Below, in pieces: positions 47,001 through 54,912 of a DNA stretch of 64,000 bases (positions within the stretch are counted from its first letter, which is position 1; every line of letters begins with the position of its first letter). The stretch is from assembly GCF_008704555.1 (NCBI RefSeq), contig NZ_CP023702.1:2480001-2544000 (forward strand), read 5' to 3'. The notes under the pieces are model-generated. The model was not told the DNA's origin, ran no database searches, and saw only the letters and a program-made list of their open reading frames with translations. The translations under genes and the position numbers were made by a program. The DNA comes from Streptomyces nitrosporeus. Lineage in GTDB: Bacteria; Actinomycetota; Actinomycetes; Streptomycetales; Streptomycetaceae.

Positions 47001-47082
47001 TACGGACGCGCCGGGACGGGCGGCCGACTCTGATCCGTGGCCCGGTCGGGCCTCCGCCGCGGTCCGGCATCTGGAAAGCCAA
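44053..47082 (-). CDS. UPF0182-family large membrane protein
   Basis: About 1009 residues: seven predicted membrane helices in residues 1-330, a large extracytoplasmic domain to about 900, then a disordered acidic Pro/Ala/Gly tail. Typical UPF0182 stretches are present ([28 protein letters not shown]). Universally conserved in actinobacteria, function unknown. TTG 47082 ([10 protein letters not shown]) is chosen since GAGG stands 8 nt before it; ATG 47070 is an alternative. Divergent from the PPA1309-type gene. Confidence 0.9.
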   Translation of the reverse strand: MAFQMPDRGGGPTGPRIRVGRPSRRVRTLLMTLGVLAVLAMAFVMFAGFWTDWLWYRSVEYSSVFTTTLWTKIGLFLVFGLLMALAVGLNIWLAHRLRPPLSAMSLEQQSLDRYRMSVAPFKKWVLLAITALVGLIAGASASGQWRTWLMYVNGVPFGQKDPQFELDVAFYAFDLPWYRFLLGFGFAAAVLSLIAAALTHYLYGGLRITSPGARATGAATGHLSVLLGIFVSLKAVAYWLDRYGLAVKSSDFKATDNWTGLRYVDANAYLPAKTILFCIAVICAVLFFATLWRRTWQLPVIGFGLMVLSAILIGGLYPAIVQKFQVQPNEQAKEAEFIQKNIDATRDAYDIDDAKVDDYTGTSTTEDSAKLRAGADAAASYRVMDPNVVSPAFQQLQQKRNYYQFPKTLDVDRYKGADGKEQDTVIGLRELNLDGLPKRNWINDHFTYTHGYGAIAARGTTTGTNPVGSPDFTESGLPTTGELDKGYEQRIYYGEKTEQYSIVGGPQKELDYEQDGEKTTSYKGDSGVSLSNAFNRAAYAVSFSEPQILYSGAIGDGSRILYNRTPKERVEAVAPWLTIDGDAYPVVVGKRIQWVVDAYTTTNGYPYASRTTLGDTTADSLTTNQRAVVAQQNQVNYIRNSVKATVDAYDGTVKLYEWDTEDPVLKTWRKAFPGTVEPRADIPQDLMDHLRYPQDLFKVQRELLTRYHVEDPRQFYSGSDAWQVPDDPTNKEPGSVPPYYLSMKMPGQETQTFSLTTTFTPKGRPNLGAFMAVDADAASKDYGTIRLLRVTSTVKGPGQVQSELNGNDDVAEFVRNLKGTDSDIEYGNLLTVPLDGGFLYIEPVYTRGGTQNYPLLRKVAASYGSKIVFENSLGEALNAVFGVEDSDTPTPPTEPDEPGDTTEPPATGDAALKKAIADAQKAYTAGEKALQEQDWEAYGKAQADLEAALKRAAAAQPEAGGSGAGGSGGDAAGAGGADAEKAGADEADAVKADAAASDGSGGEAGDRSS

Positions 47083-47206
47083 CGTGCGCACCTCGAAGTT
47101 CGCGGTCGTGTGTAGCAGGCCCAGCGATCGTAGAGCCCACCTATGCAACTTACTGAGGCTTTACCTAGTTCCCGTTACCGGGGCGGAAGGAGGCAGGATA
47201 TTGACC

Positions 47207-47767
47207 ATGTCCAACGTTTCCCCCTCAGGTCCCCCGATGGCGTCCGGTCCGCTGACCGTCGCCGTCCTCGAAATCGACACATATGCCGCGAGTCTCGGCT
47301 GGGACCAGCCGGCACGGCTGTTCGCGCTCGTCGACACCGCCCGGCTGCGCGCCCAGGAGCCGGGGCTAGCCGCCCAGCTGGGCCTCGACGACCCGTCCTC
47401 GTCCGGGTCCGCCCTCACCCCCGTGGAACAGGAGGAGATCCCGGCCGGCACGGCGCTGGACGAGTTCCTCGCCACGATCGCCTGGCCCGACGCCGTGGCC
47501 GGCTGCGCCCTGACGGTGGAGCGGCTGATGCTCCCGCCGTCCGCGGAGGCGTCCGTCCCGCAGGGCCTCGACGACGGCGAACTCACCGCGTGGGTGGCCC
47601 GCCACCCCGACCGGCAGGAGGTGCGGATGACCGTGGCCGTGATGCGCGACGGGTCGCGCGACTCCGCCGTGCGCCTGCGGGAGAAGGACTCCCCCACCGA
47701 GGTGCTGACCGGTGCGGGCCTGGTGCCCGGGCTGGCCGAGGCGCTCGCCGCCACCTTCGAGTCCTGA
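47207..47767 (+). CDS. PPA1309-family protein of unknown function
   Basis: 186 residues, soluble, acidic. I recognise it as the conserved actinobacterial family annotated PPA1309, found next to the YlbL-like and UPF0182 genes; no activity is known. LTVAVLEIDTYAASLGWDQP and GCALTVERLMLPP are characteristic. A TTG at 47201 is better placed for the AAGGAGG at 47187-47193 (7 nt) than ATG 47207 (13 nt), so two extra residues are possible. Confidence 0.85.
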   Translation: MSNVSPSGPPMASGPLTVAVLEIDTYAASLGWDQPARLFALVDTARLRAQEPGLAAQLGLDDPSSSGSALTPVEQEEIPAGTALDEFLATIAWPDAVAGCALTVERLMLPPSAEASVPQGLDDGELTAWVARHPDRQEVRMTVAVMRDGSRDSAVRLREKDSPTEVLTGAGLVPGLAEALAATFES

Positions 47768-47797
47768 CACGGGCGCCCGGGCCGGGGCCGGGCGGTC

Positions 47798-48904
47798 TCA
47801 GCCCGCCGAGCAGCTCGGCAGGCCGGCCGTCTCCCCAGCGCGGATCCTGTCCAGGGACTTCTTCGCGTCGTCCAGGGTCTTCACCCGCACCAGGGTGAGG
47901 CCGTCGGGTGTGTCGGAGGCGGCCGCGGTGCAGTTGTCGTCGGGGGTCAGGAAGTAGCGGGCGCCCGCGTCGCGCGCGCCGACCAGCTTCATGTTGATGC
48001 CGCCGATCGGGCCGACCGCGCCGTCGTCGTCGATGGTTCCGGTACCGGCGATGAACTCGCCGCCCGTCAGCTTGCCGGGCGTCAGCTTGTCGATGATGCC
48101 CAGCGAGAACATCAGTCCCGCGCTGGGGCCTCCGACGTCGGCCAGCGTGATGTCGATCTCGAACGGGAAGGTGTGGTCGGTTCCCGCCTGGATGCCGACG
48201 ATCGCCCGGTCCTCCGAGGGGTTCGCCGGGTCCGCGGGGGCCTTCCGCGTGGTGAGGGTGACGTCCTTCGAACCCTCGGGTTCCCTGCCCGCCTTCTCCG
48301 CCGCTGCGGCGGCCTTCGCGGGCACGACCGTGAAGACGGTCTTCTCGCCGGGCTCGTGGCGGGTGACCAGCTTCGCCACGTCCTCCGGCTCGTCCACCGC
48401 GGTCCCGTCGACGGCCTCGATCACGTCGCCGGCGTGGAGCTTCCCCTCGGCCGGGCTGTCCTTGACCACCGTGGAGACCACGACCCTGGAGGTGACGGGG
48501 ATGTCCAGTTCCTTCAGGGCGGCGACCTTGGCGCTCTCCTGGGACTGGCTGAACTCCTCGGCGTTCTCCTGGGTGGACTCCTCCTCCGTCTTGCCGTCCG
48601 GATAGAGGGTGTCGTGCGGCACGATCACGCTGTCGTGGGCCAGCCAGCCGTAGACGGCCTCGACGATGTTCATGTCGTAGTCGGCGCCGGTGACCCGGAC
48701 CGTCGTCATGTTGAGGTGCCCCGACGTCGGATAGGTCTTGTGACCGGAGATCTGCAGGACGGGCTCGCCACGCGCGTCACCGAGCGTGTTCACCGTCGGG
48801 CCGGGAGACATCTCCGAGTACGGCACGGGGATCAGCACGCCCGCGCAGAGCAGCGCGATCAGGACGAGTGTGGAGGCGAGCATCGTCGCGGTGCGGCGTG
48901 GCAT
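47798..48904 (-). CDS. YlbL-type PDZ and Lon-domain membrane protease
   Basis: 368 residues: an N-terminal membrane anchor (LASTLVLIALLCAGVLIPVP), a PDZ domain (about 150-215; AEGKLHAGDVIEAVDG) and a C-terminal Lon-like protease domain with the Ser of GGPSAGLMFSLG and the Lys of INMKLVGARDAG forming the dyad. No ATPase domain, so it degrades exposed substrates outside the membrane. Convergent with the PPA1309 gene, 30 bp between stops. Confidence 0.9.
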   Translation of the reverse strand: MPRRTATMLASTLVLIALLCAGVLIPVPYSEMSPGPTVNTLGDARGEPVLQISGHKTYPTSGHLNMTTVRVTGADYDMNIVEAVYGWLAHDSVIVPHDTLYPDGKTEEESTQENAEEFSQSQESAKVAALKELDIPVTSRVVVSTVVKDSPAEGKLHAGDVIEAVDGTAVDEPEDVAKLVTRHEPGEKTVFTVVPAKAAAAAEKAGREPEGSKDVTLTTRKAPADPANPSEDRAIVGIQAGTDHTFPFEIDITLADVGGPSAGLMFSLGIIDKLTPGKLTGGEFIAGTGTIDDDGAVGPIGGINMKLVGARDAGARYFLTPDDNCTAAASDTPDGLTLVRVKTLDDAKKSLDRIRAGETAGLPSCSAG

Positions 48905-49052
48905 GGAACGACAGTACGGGAAGGGCCTGTCGGCGCACCGTCGGGGCCGGTCCGTACGGAGCGGTGACGGGGGTGCCCGCCGCGGACCCCGGGCGGTTCA
49001 CGCGAGGGCGGGCGGGGTGCGGGATCTGCGATTGCGTACAGCCGCCGCCTGC

Positions 49053-49223
49053 TCAGGCGGCTCCGGAACCGGAGTGCGTCTTCTCCATCGCCTCACGGAA
49101 CCGGGCGTAGCCGGCGAGTTCGGTGACATCGCCCGTCGTGCGGTTGCGGGCCGCCCACCCTCCCCATATCGCCGCGCCAAGAGCAGCGAAAAGCGGAATC
49201 AGAAGCCAAGCGAGTACTGCCAT
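49053..49223 (-). CDS. 56-residue membrane microprotein
   Basis: A very short gene: MAVLAWLLIPLFAALGAAIW is a membrane helix, followed by GGWAARNRTTGD and an amphipathic helix ELAGYARFREAMEK. GGGAGG stands 5 nt before the ATG. The strong ribosome site and codon pattern support it; it is conserved in my memory next to moaE in Streptomyces. Function unknown. Confidence 0.75.
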   Translation of the reverse strand: MAVLAWLLIPLFAALGAAIWGGWAARNRTTGDVTELAGYARFREAMEKTHSGSGAA

Positions 49224-49351
49224 CACGACCTCCCTACCCCATGAGCGACCGCAACGGGACGATCAGAAGATTAGCTGCGTGCGGAACCAACGCTGGTGGC
49301 AGGGGTGGGGTTACGCAAATCGGGGCTGATGTCGCCGTGGGCGGTTTGCGG

Positions 49352-49813
<462 letters not shown>

Positions 49814-49927
49814 GGCCCCATCGTGCCGTACGCCACCGGCGTCGTGGAACAGCCGTTTCATCCTGTGGCGCGCCTGCCTTCCCGAAGGCTCCTGCGAAGA
49901 CGGCGCACGGCCAGGCGGCCGCCCCGC

Positions 49928-51070
49928 TCAGAACCGGCGGCGGGCCTTGCGGGCCCGCCTGACGAGCGCGGCCGTGCCCAGGAGCGCGACGGTCGCGCCG
50001 GCGGCGCCCGCGGCGGTGGCGTCCTTGCGGCCGAGCCGGCGTCCGGCGACGGTGTGGCGCCCCTCCACCTCCTCCAGGAGCGCGGCGAGCACCTCCTCGT
50101 TGGTCCAGCGGGGCCGCCAGCCGGCGTCGTGCAGCCGGCTCACGCTGACCACCCAGGGGTGCATCGTGTAGGCGAGGTCGCCGGCCGGTGAGGGGGTGAG
50201 GCCGATGCGGTGCAGCCGGGCCGCCGCGCCGAGCGCGACCGCGGACGGCAGTTCCATCCGGCGTACCCCGGAGAGCTCCTCCACCTGCTCCTGTTCGAGC
50301 CAGCCGTCGCAGCCGACCGCGAACTCCCCGTCGATGCGTTCCAGGGCGGCGTACTCCAGGGCGGTGACCAGGTCGTCGACGTGGCAGAACTGCCAGGCCG
50401 GGCGGGAACCGGCGACGACCAGCAGTCTCGGCGACTCGAAGTAGCGGGTCAGGGCGGTGTCCGTCCCGCCGACCAGGACGGTGGGACGCACCACGGTGAC
50501 GTCGAGGCCGGGGTGGGCGCGCGGGGCGCGCCGTCCCAGCCGCTCGATCTCCAGCAGGTCCCCGACGCCGGTGGCCTCCGCGGTGGCGCGCAGTTCGGCG
50601 TCCTCGGAGAGCGGGATGTCGTTGTCGGGCAGGGCGCCGTAGACCATCGCGGAGGTGCAGAGCACGACCCGGCGCACCCCGACGGCGGCAGCGGCCGTCA
50701 ACACGGTCTGGGTTCCGCGCACGTTGTACGCGGTACGCGCCGCGGGGTCGGTCTCCAGGTCGAGGTCGAGGGCCAGGTGCACGACGACGTCGGCGCCGCG
50801 CATCTTCTCGGCGATCGCCGGGTCGCGTACGTCGAGGGTGTGCCAGGTCGCCTCGGGGACGTCGCCCCGCCGTTCGTCCATGGCGATGACGTGCCTGATC
50901 TCGTCACTGGCGGCGAGGTGCGCGGTGAGGAGGGCTCCTACGCCGGTCGCGGCGCCGGTGACCGCGACGACGGGACCCCGGCTTCCGGGCCGGTTCTTCG
51001 TGGGTTTGCTTTCGGGCGAGGGGTCGGCCAGGTTTCGCGCTGCGCGAACCTGAGGATCTGGGGAACTCAC
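49928..51070 (-). CDS. NAD-dependent epimerase/dehydratase (extended SDR)
   Basis: 380 residues. The Rossmann motif reads VAVTGAATGVGALLTAHL (G-x-x-G-x-G type) after a disordered 35-residue lead; the catalytic Ser-Tyr region is LCTSAMVYGALPDN, but the usual Y-x-x-x-K lysine is not evident. The C-terminus ends in a hydrophobic stretch (AGAAGATVALLGTAALV) and basic tail, suggesting membrane association. Substrate unknown. GTG 51070 has GGAG 7 nt upstream. Confidence 0.85.
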   Translation of the reverse strand: MSSPDPQVRAARNLADPSPESKPTKNRPGSRGPVVAVTGAATGVGALLTAHLAASDEIRHVIAMDERRGDVPEATWHTLDVRDPAIAEKMRGADVVVHLALDLDLETDPAARTAYNVRGTQTVLTAAAAVGVRRVVLCTSAMVYGALPDNDIPLSEDAELRATAEATGVGDLLEIERLGRRAPRAHPGLDVTVVRPTVLVGGTDTALTRYFESPRLLVVAGSRPAWQFCHVDDLVTALEYAALERIDGEFAVGCDGWLEQEQVEELSGVRRMELPSAVALGAAARLHRIGLTPSPAGDLAYTMHPWVVSVSRLHDAGWRPRWTNEEVLAALLEEVEGRHTVAGRRLGRKDATAAGAAGATVALLGTAALVRRARKARRRF

Positions 51071-51261
51071 CGGGCGTCTCCAGCGGTTGTCTTCAGTACG
51101 TACCGGAAAGGCGCGTACGTACCAGGTGGCGTCCATCCTGCCGCAGGCCGGGTGCCGGCGGAGCACCGAGGCCCTGAGCGGCTTCAGGTGTCTACGCTGG
51201 ATGGTGATGTCGGGCAGCCGCCGTCGGTTCCAGCCGGCGGCCCTACGAGCCGAGGAAACCC

Positions 51262-52704
51262 GTGAGTGACACCCCATTCGGATTCGGCCTTCCGCCGGAG
51301 GAGCCGGGAGACGGCGACGAGGGCAAGAAGAAGGACCCCACCGGAGGTGGGCAGGGCTCGGGCGGGCCGGCGAACCCGTTCGGCTTCGGACCCGGCGCGG
51401 GCGGGGACAACCCGTTCGCGGCGATGTTCGGTTCCATGAACCCGAACGACCTGGGGGCGGCCTTCCAGCAGCTCGGCCAGATGCTGAGTTACGAGGGCGG
51501 TCCCGTCAACTGGGACATGGCCAAGCAGATCGCCCGCCAGACCGTGTCCCAGGGCACGCCGGACGGCAGCAAGGACGCCAGTGTCGGCCCGTCGGAGCGG
51601 TCCGCGGTCGACGAGGCGCTCCGTCTCGCCGATCTGTGGCTGGACGGGGTGACCTCCCTGCCCTCCGGTTCGGTCTCGGCGGTGGCCTGGAGCCGCGCGG
51701 AGTGGGTCGAGGCGTCGCTGCCCGCCTGGCAGCAGCTGGTGGACCCGGTCGCGGAGCGGGTCGGCCTGGCCATGGGCGATGTGCTGCCCGAGGAGATGCA
51801 GGCCATGGCGGGTCCGCTGATCGGCATGATGCGGTCGATGGGCGGCGCCATGTTCGGTCAGCAGATCGGGCAGGCCGTGGGTGTGCTCGCCGGCGAGGTC
51901 GTCGGCTCGACGGACATCGGGCTGCCGCTGGGTCCGGCCGGCAAGGCGGCACTGCTCCCGCTGAACGTCGAGCGGTTCGGCAAGGACCTCAGCGTTCCGC
52001 AGGACGAGGTGCGGCTGTACCTGGCGCTGCGTGAGGCCGCCCACCAGCGGCTCTTCGCCCATGTGCCGTGGCTGCGCTCGCACCTCTTCGGCGCGGTCGA
52101 GGCGTACGCGCGCGGCATCAAGGTCGACACGAGCAAGCTGGAGGACGTGGTCGGTCAGTTCGACCCGTCGCAGCCCGAGCAGTTGCAGGACGCTCTTCAG
52201 CAGGGCATGTTCCAGCCGGAGGACACGCCGGAGCAGAAGGCGTCGCTGGCCCGCCTGGAGACCGCCCTCGCCCTGGTCGAGGGCTGGGTGGACGCCGTGG
52301 TGCACGAGGCCGCGAAGAGCAGGCTGACCTCGGCGGACGCGCTGCGGGAGACGATGCGGCGGCGCCGGGCGTCCGGCGGTCCCGCCGAGCAGACCTTCGC
52401 CACCCTGATCGGGCTCCAGCTCCGGCCGCGCCGGCTGCGGGACGCCTCCCGGCTGTGGGCCTCGCTCACGGACGCCCGGGGCGTCGACGGCCGGGACGGT
52501 CTGTGGGAGCACCCGGACATGCTGCCGACCGCGCGTGACCTGGACGACCCGGACGGCTTCGTGCACCACGAGCAGCTGGACTTCTCGGAGCTGGACAAGA
52601 TGCTCGGTGAGGCCGCGGAGGGCCGCCGGACGCAGGACGGGAAGGAGCCCGGGGACGGGCCTTCGGCCCCCGGGGACGACGGCAAGGACGACGACGGCCG
52701 GTGA
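51262..52704 (+). CDS. zinc-dependent metalloprotease-like protein (DUF2342)
   Basis: 480 residues. Conserved actinobacterial family of zincin-like fold, sometimes listed as F420-associated. The helix that should carry HExxH reads LREAAHQRLF, so the first His is Arg, as I recall for this family; whether it is an active protease is doubtful. The N-terminus is a Gly/Pro/Asp-rich linker with repeated NPF; the C-terminus is acidic and disordered. It overlaps the NUDIX gene by GTGA (52701-52704). Confidence 0.85.
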   Translation: MSDTPFGFGLPPEEPGDGDEGKKKDPTGGGQGSGGPANPFGFGPGAGGDNPFAAMFGSMNPNDLGAAFQQLGQMLSYEGGPVNWDMAKQIARQTVSQGTPDGSKDASVGPSERSAVDEALRLADLWLDGVTSLPSGSVSAVAWSRAEWVEASLPAWQQLVDPVAERVGLAMGDVLPEEMQAMAGPLIGMMRSMGGAMFGQQIGQAVGVLAGEVVGSTDIGLPLGPAGKAALLPLNVERFGKDLSVPQDEVRLYLALREAAHQRLFAHVPWLRSHLFGAVEAYARGIKVDTSKLEDVVGQFDPSQPEQLQDALQQGMFQPEDTPEQKASLARLETALALVEGWVDAVVHEAAKSRLTSADALRETMRRRRASGGPAEQTFATLIGLQLRPRRLRDASRLWASLTDARGVDGRDGLWEHPDMLPTARDLDDPDGFVHHEQLDFSELDKMLGEAAEGRRTQDGKEPGDGPSAPGDDGKDDDGR

Positions 52705-53252
52705 CCCTGCACGACGACGCCGTCCTCGTCCTCAAAGGGTACGAGGTGGAGGACCCGCGGCAACGGGAACTGCGGCAGACGTATCTGGACCATCTGGCCG
52801 CCCGTCCCGACGGGATGTGGAAGGCATGCGGGGGCGGGCACCTCACGGCGAGCGCGCTGGTGATCGACCCCGAGGGCGGCCGGGTCCTGCTGACACTGCA
52901 CAGGAAGCTGCGGATGTGGCTGCAGATGGGCGGCCACTGCGAGCCCGGTGACACGGCTCTGGCCACGGCCGCTCTGCGGGAGGCCGCGGAGGAGTCGGGG
53001 ATCACCGGGCTGACCCTGCTGCCCGGCGGTCCGGTGCGGCTGGACCGGCATCCCGTTCCCGCCCCGTGCGAATGGCACCTCGACGTGCAGTACGCGGCGA
53101 CGGTTCCGCCGGGCGCCACCGAGCGGATCAGCGACGAGTCGCTGGAACTGCGCTGGTTCCCCTACGACCGGGTGTCCGAGGTCGCGGACACCTCCGTCGT
53201 ACGTCTGGTGGAAGGGACCCTGGCCCGGCTGGGGGCTCTGCCCGGGGTGTGA
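52701..53252 (+). CDS. NUDIX hydrolase
   Basis: 183 residues with a full Nudix box: GGHCEPGDTALATAALREAA followed by EESGI (G-x5-E-x7-R-E-U-x-E-E-x-G-U), which binds magnesium and cleaves nucleoside-diphosphate derivatives. Substrate unknown. Translationally coupled to the DUF2342 gene. Confidence 0.9.
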   Translation: MTLHDDAVLVLKGYEVEDPRQRELRQTYLDHLAARPDGMWKACGGGHLTASALVIDPEGGRVLLTLHRKLRMWLQMGGHCEPGDTALATAALREAAEESGITGLTLLPGGPVRLDRHPVPAPCEWHLDVQYAATVPPGATERISDESLELRWFPYDRVSEVADTSVVRLVEGTLARLGALPGV

Positions 53253-53262
53253 CCCGGGCTCC

Positions 53263-53287
53263 GGGCCCGCCGGCTGACGGCGGGCCC
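53263..53287. terminator. terminator after the NUDIX gene
   Basis: 10-bp perfect stem GGGCCCGCCG/CGGCGGGCCC with a 5-nt loop, 11 nt after the stop codon. Confidence 0.65.
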
Positions 53288-53370
53288 TTGCGGCCCATGG
53301 CACCGGTCCCGGGCGGGGCGGTCTCCGCATGTACACGGAGAACGCCCCGGCCGGATCCGTCCGCCCCGGG

Positions 53371-53433
53371 CGGCTCGTGCCGGGGGCCTGGCTGCTCATG
53401 CCGGGAGCCGGGCGGCTCGTTCCGGGGGCCGGG
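53371..53433. repeat. 21-bp tandem repeat, three copies
   Basis: Units CGGCTCGTGCCGGGGGCCTGG, written in two parts as CGGCTCGTGCC plus GGGGGCCTGG, recur at 53371, 53392 and 53413 with 4 to 6 differences, partly followed by a fourth start. It fills the gap between convergent genes. Confidence 0.6.
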
Positions 53434-53447
53434 CGGTCCGGAGGGCC

Positions 53448-54203
53448 TCAGTTCCAGGAGTTGTTCTGGTTCTGACCGTGGGAGCCGTGCTGGCCCATGC
53501 CGAACTGGGCTGCCGCGCCCTGGCCGATCTGGGCGTTCTGCGGCGGCATGACCTCGCTCGGCTGGACGAGCGCGAAGCCCTGGCCGAGGAAACTCAGCTC
53601 CCAGCCCTCGCCCGTGTCGCCACGGCGCCGGAACACCCCGGAGGAGTGGGTCTGCGCCTGCATCTGCACCCGCAGCCCGCTCGACCAGGCGACGACGGCG
53701 TCGGCGTCGGCGTTCACGTACTTCTCCGGCGTCACCTGCATCATCAGCGGTTGGCCCGAGGTCATCAGGGCGACCTTGCCGGTGCCGGAGATGTTGAGCT
53801 GGTACTTGCCGGTCCCGGAGATCCCGTACTGGCTGTCCACGGCGATGACCTCGGTGTGCAGCGAGGAGTCCAGGGCCAGGACGTACGCGCTGTCGACCGT
53901 CATGCCCTCGTGGTCGACGTCGACCACATGGATGTACTGGGCGAGGTTCGCGAGGTAGACCGTGCCCTGGCCGGAGCAGCGCATGAGGTCGAGGCCCTCG
54001 CCGGTGCGCCGGCGGGCGTTGCGCTGCGAGTGCGACTGGTACTCGCCGTCGAACTCCATGAGCCCCTGGTAGGCGACCATGGCGCCCTTGCGGGCCAGCA
54101 CGTCGTCGTGACCGGTCAGCGAGACCCGCAGCATCTGCGGGTTCTGGACCGTGTAGCGGTCCATCGACTGCTGCTCGGTGTGGCTGAAAAGTGGACTCTG
54201 CAT
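53448..54203 (-). CDS. AIM24-family protein (third of a trio)
   Basis: 251 residues of the AIM24/TRAP-like beta-helix fold: repeated G-x-x-V-x-L elements (GQGTVYLANLAQ, GTGKYQLNISGTGKVALMTSG, AVVAWSSGLRVQMQ, LSFLGQGFALVQPSEV) and a Gly/Gln/Asn-rich tail. Role in bacteria unknown; family members sit near tellurium-resistance-type TerD genes. GGGGAGG stands 8 nt before ATG 54203. It ends the three-gene cluster read right to left. Confidence 0.85.
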   Translation of the reverse strand: MQSPLFSHTEQQSMDRYTVQNPQMLRVSLTGHDDVLARKGAMVAYQGLMEFDGEYQSHSQRNARRRTGEGLDLMRCSGQGTVYLANLAQYIHVVDVDHEGMTVDSAYVLALDSSLHTEVIAVDSQYGISGTGKYQLNISGTGKVALMTSGQPLMMQVTPEKYVNADADAVVAWSSGLRVQMQAQTHSSGVFRRRGDTGEGWELSFLGQGFALVQPSEVMPPQNAQIGQGAAAQFGMGQHGSHGQNQNNSWN

Positions 54204-54220
54204 GGTGTTTCCTCCCCCGC

Positions 54221-54901
54221 TCAGTGCCGGACGCGCAGGCGGTCGGTGCTGTCCTCGCTCGGCTGGACCACGACGATCCCCTGGCCGGAGAACGCCATCT
54301 GGTAGGCCTCGCCGCTGCCCCGTCCGATGAGGGAGCTCGCCTTGAAGCTGCGCTTCCCCTTCACCTTGAGGTTCGGGGACCAGGCGACGAGGGCGTCGGG
54401 GTCGACGTACGTCTCGTCCTCTCCGCGGCCGCAGTCGACGACGATCGGTGTACCGCGTGAGGTGATGGCCACCCAGCCGGTGCCCTGGATGCTGACGTTC
54501 CACAGGCCCTGGCCGGCGAACTTGGCGAGGCCCTTGACGCGCTCGACCCCCCAGCTGAGGTGGCTGTCGAGGGCGAGGAGGTTGGTGCCGTTGACCGACA
54601 GCGAGTCGTTGTCCAGGTTGATGACGACCACGTCGGCGCCGTAGTCGGCGAGGTAGAGAAGCCCGTCGCCGGCGCACTTCATGAGGGGCGCGCCCTCACC
54701 GGTGATCCACTGCGAGGCGATCTGGCGGACGGCCGGCGGATTGGGCTCGTACTGGATGAAACCCTCGTAGGCCACCATCGAACCGGTACGTGCGTAGAGG
54801 TCCTGGCCGGTGGCCATGGCGACCTTGAGCATCGTACGGCCGTGGTTCTCCATCCGGGCCGTGACGGGGGTCGGGGCGAAGCCCGCGAGTTGCTGGTTCA
54901 T
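54221..54901 (-). CDS. AIM24-family protein (second of a trio)
   Basis: 226 residues. Same fold as its neighbours (DLYARTGSMVAYEGFIQYE, CAGDGLLYLADYGADVVVI, GTGWVAITSRGTPIVVD, MAFSGQGIVVVQPSE). It starts 11 nt after the TerD-AIM24 stop and ends 17 nt before the next start, so the three genes are one transcript. Confidence 0.88.
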   Translation of the reverse strand: MNQQLAGFAPTPVTARMENHGRTMLKVAMATGQDLYARTGSMVAYEGFIQYEPNPPAVRQIASQWITGEGAPLMKCAGDGLLYLADYGADVVVINLDNDSLSVNGTNLLALDSHLSWGVERVKGLAKFAGQGLWNVSIQGTGWVAITSRGTPIVVDCGRGEDETYVDPDALVAWSPNLKVKGKRSFKASSLIGRGSGEAYQMAFSGQGIVVVQPSEDSTDRLRVRH

Positions 54902-54912
54902 GACGGGCTCCC

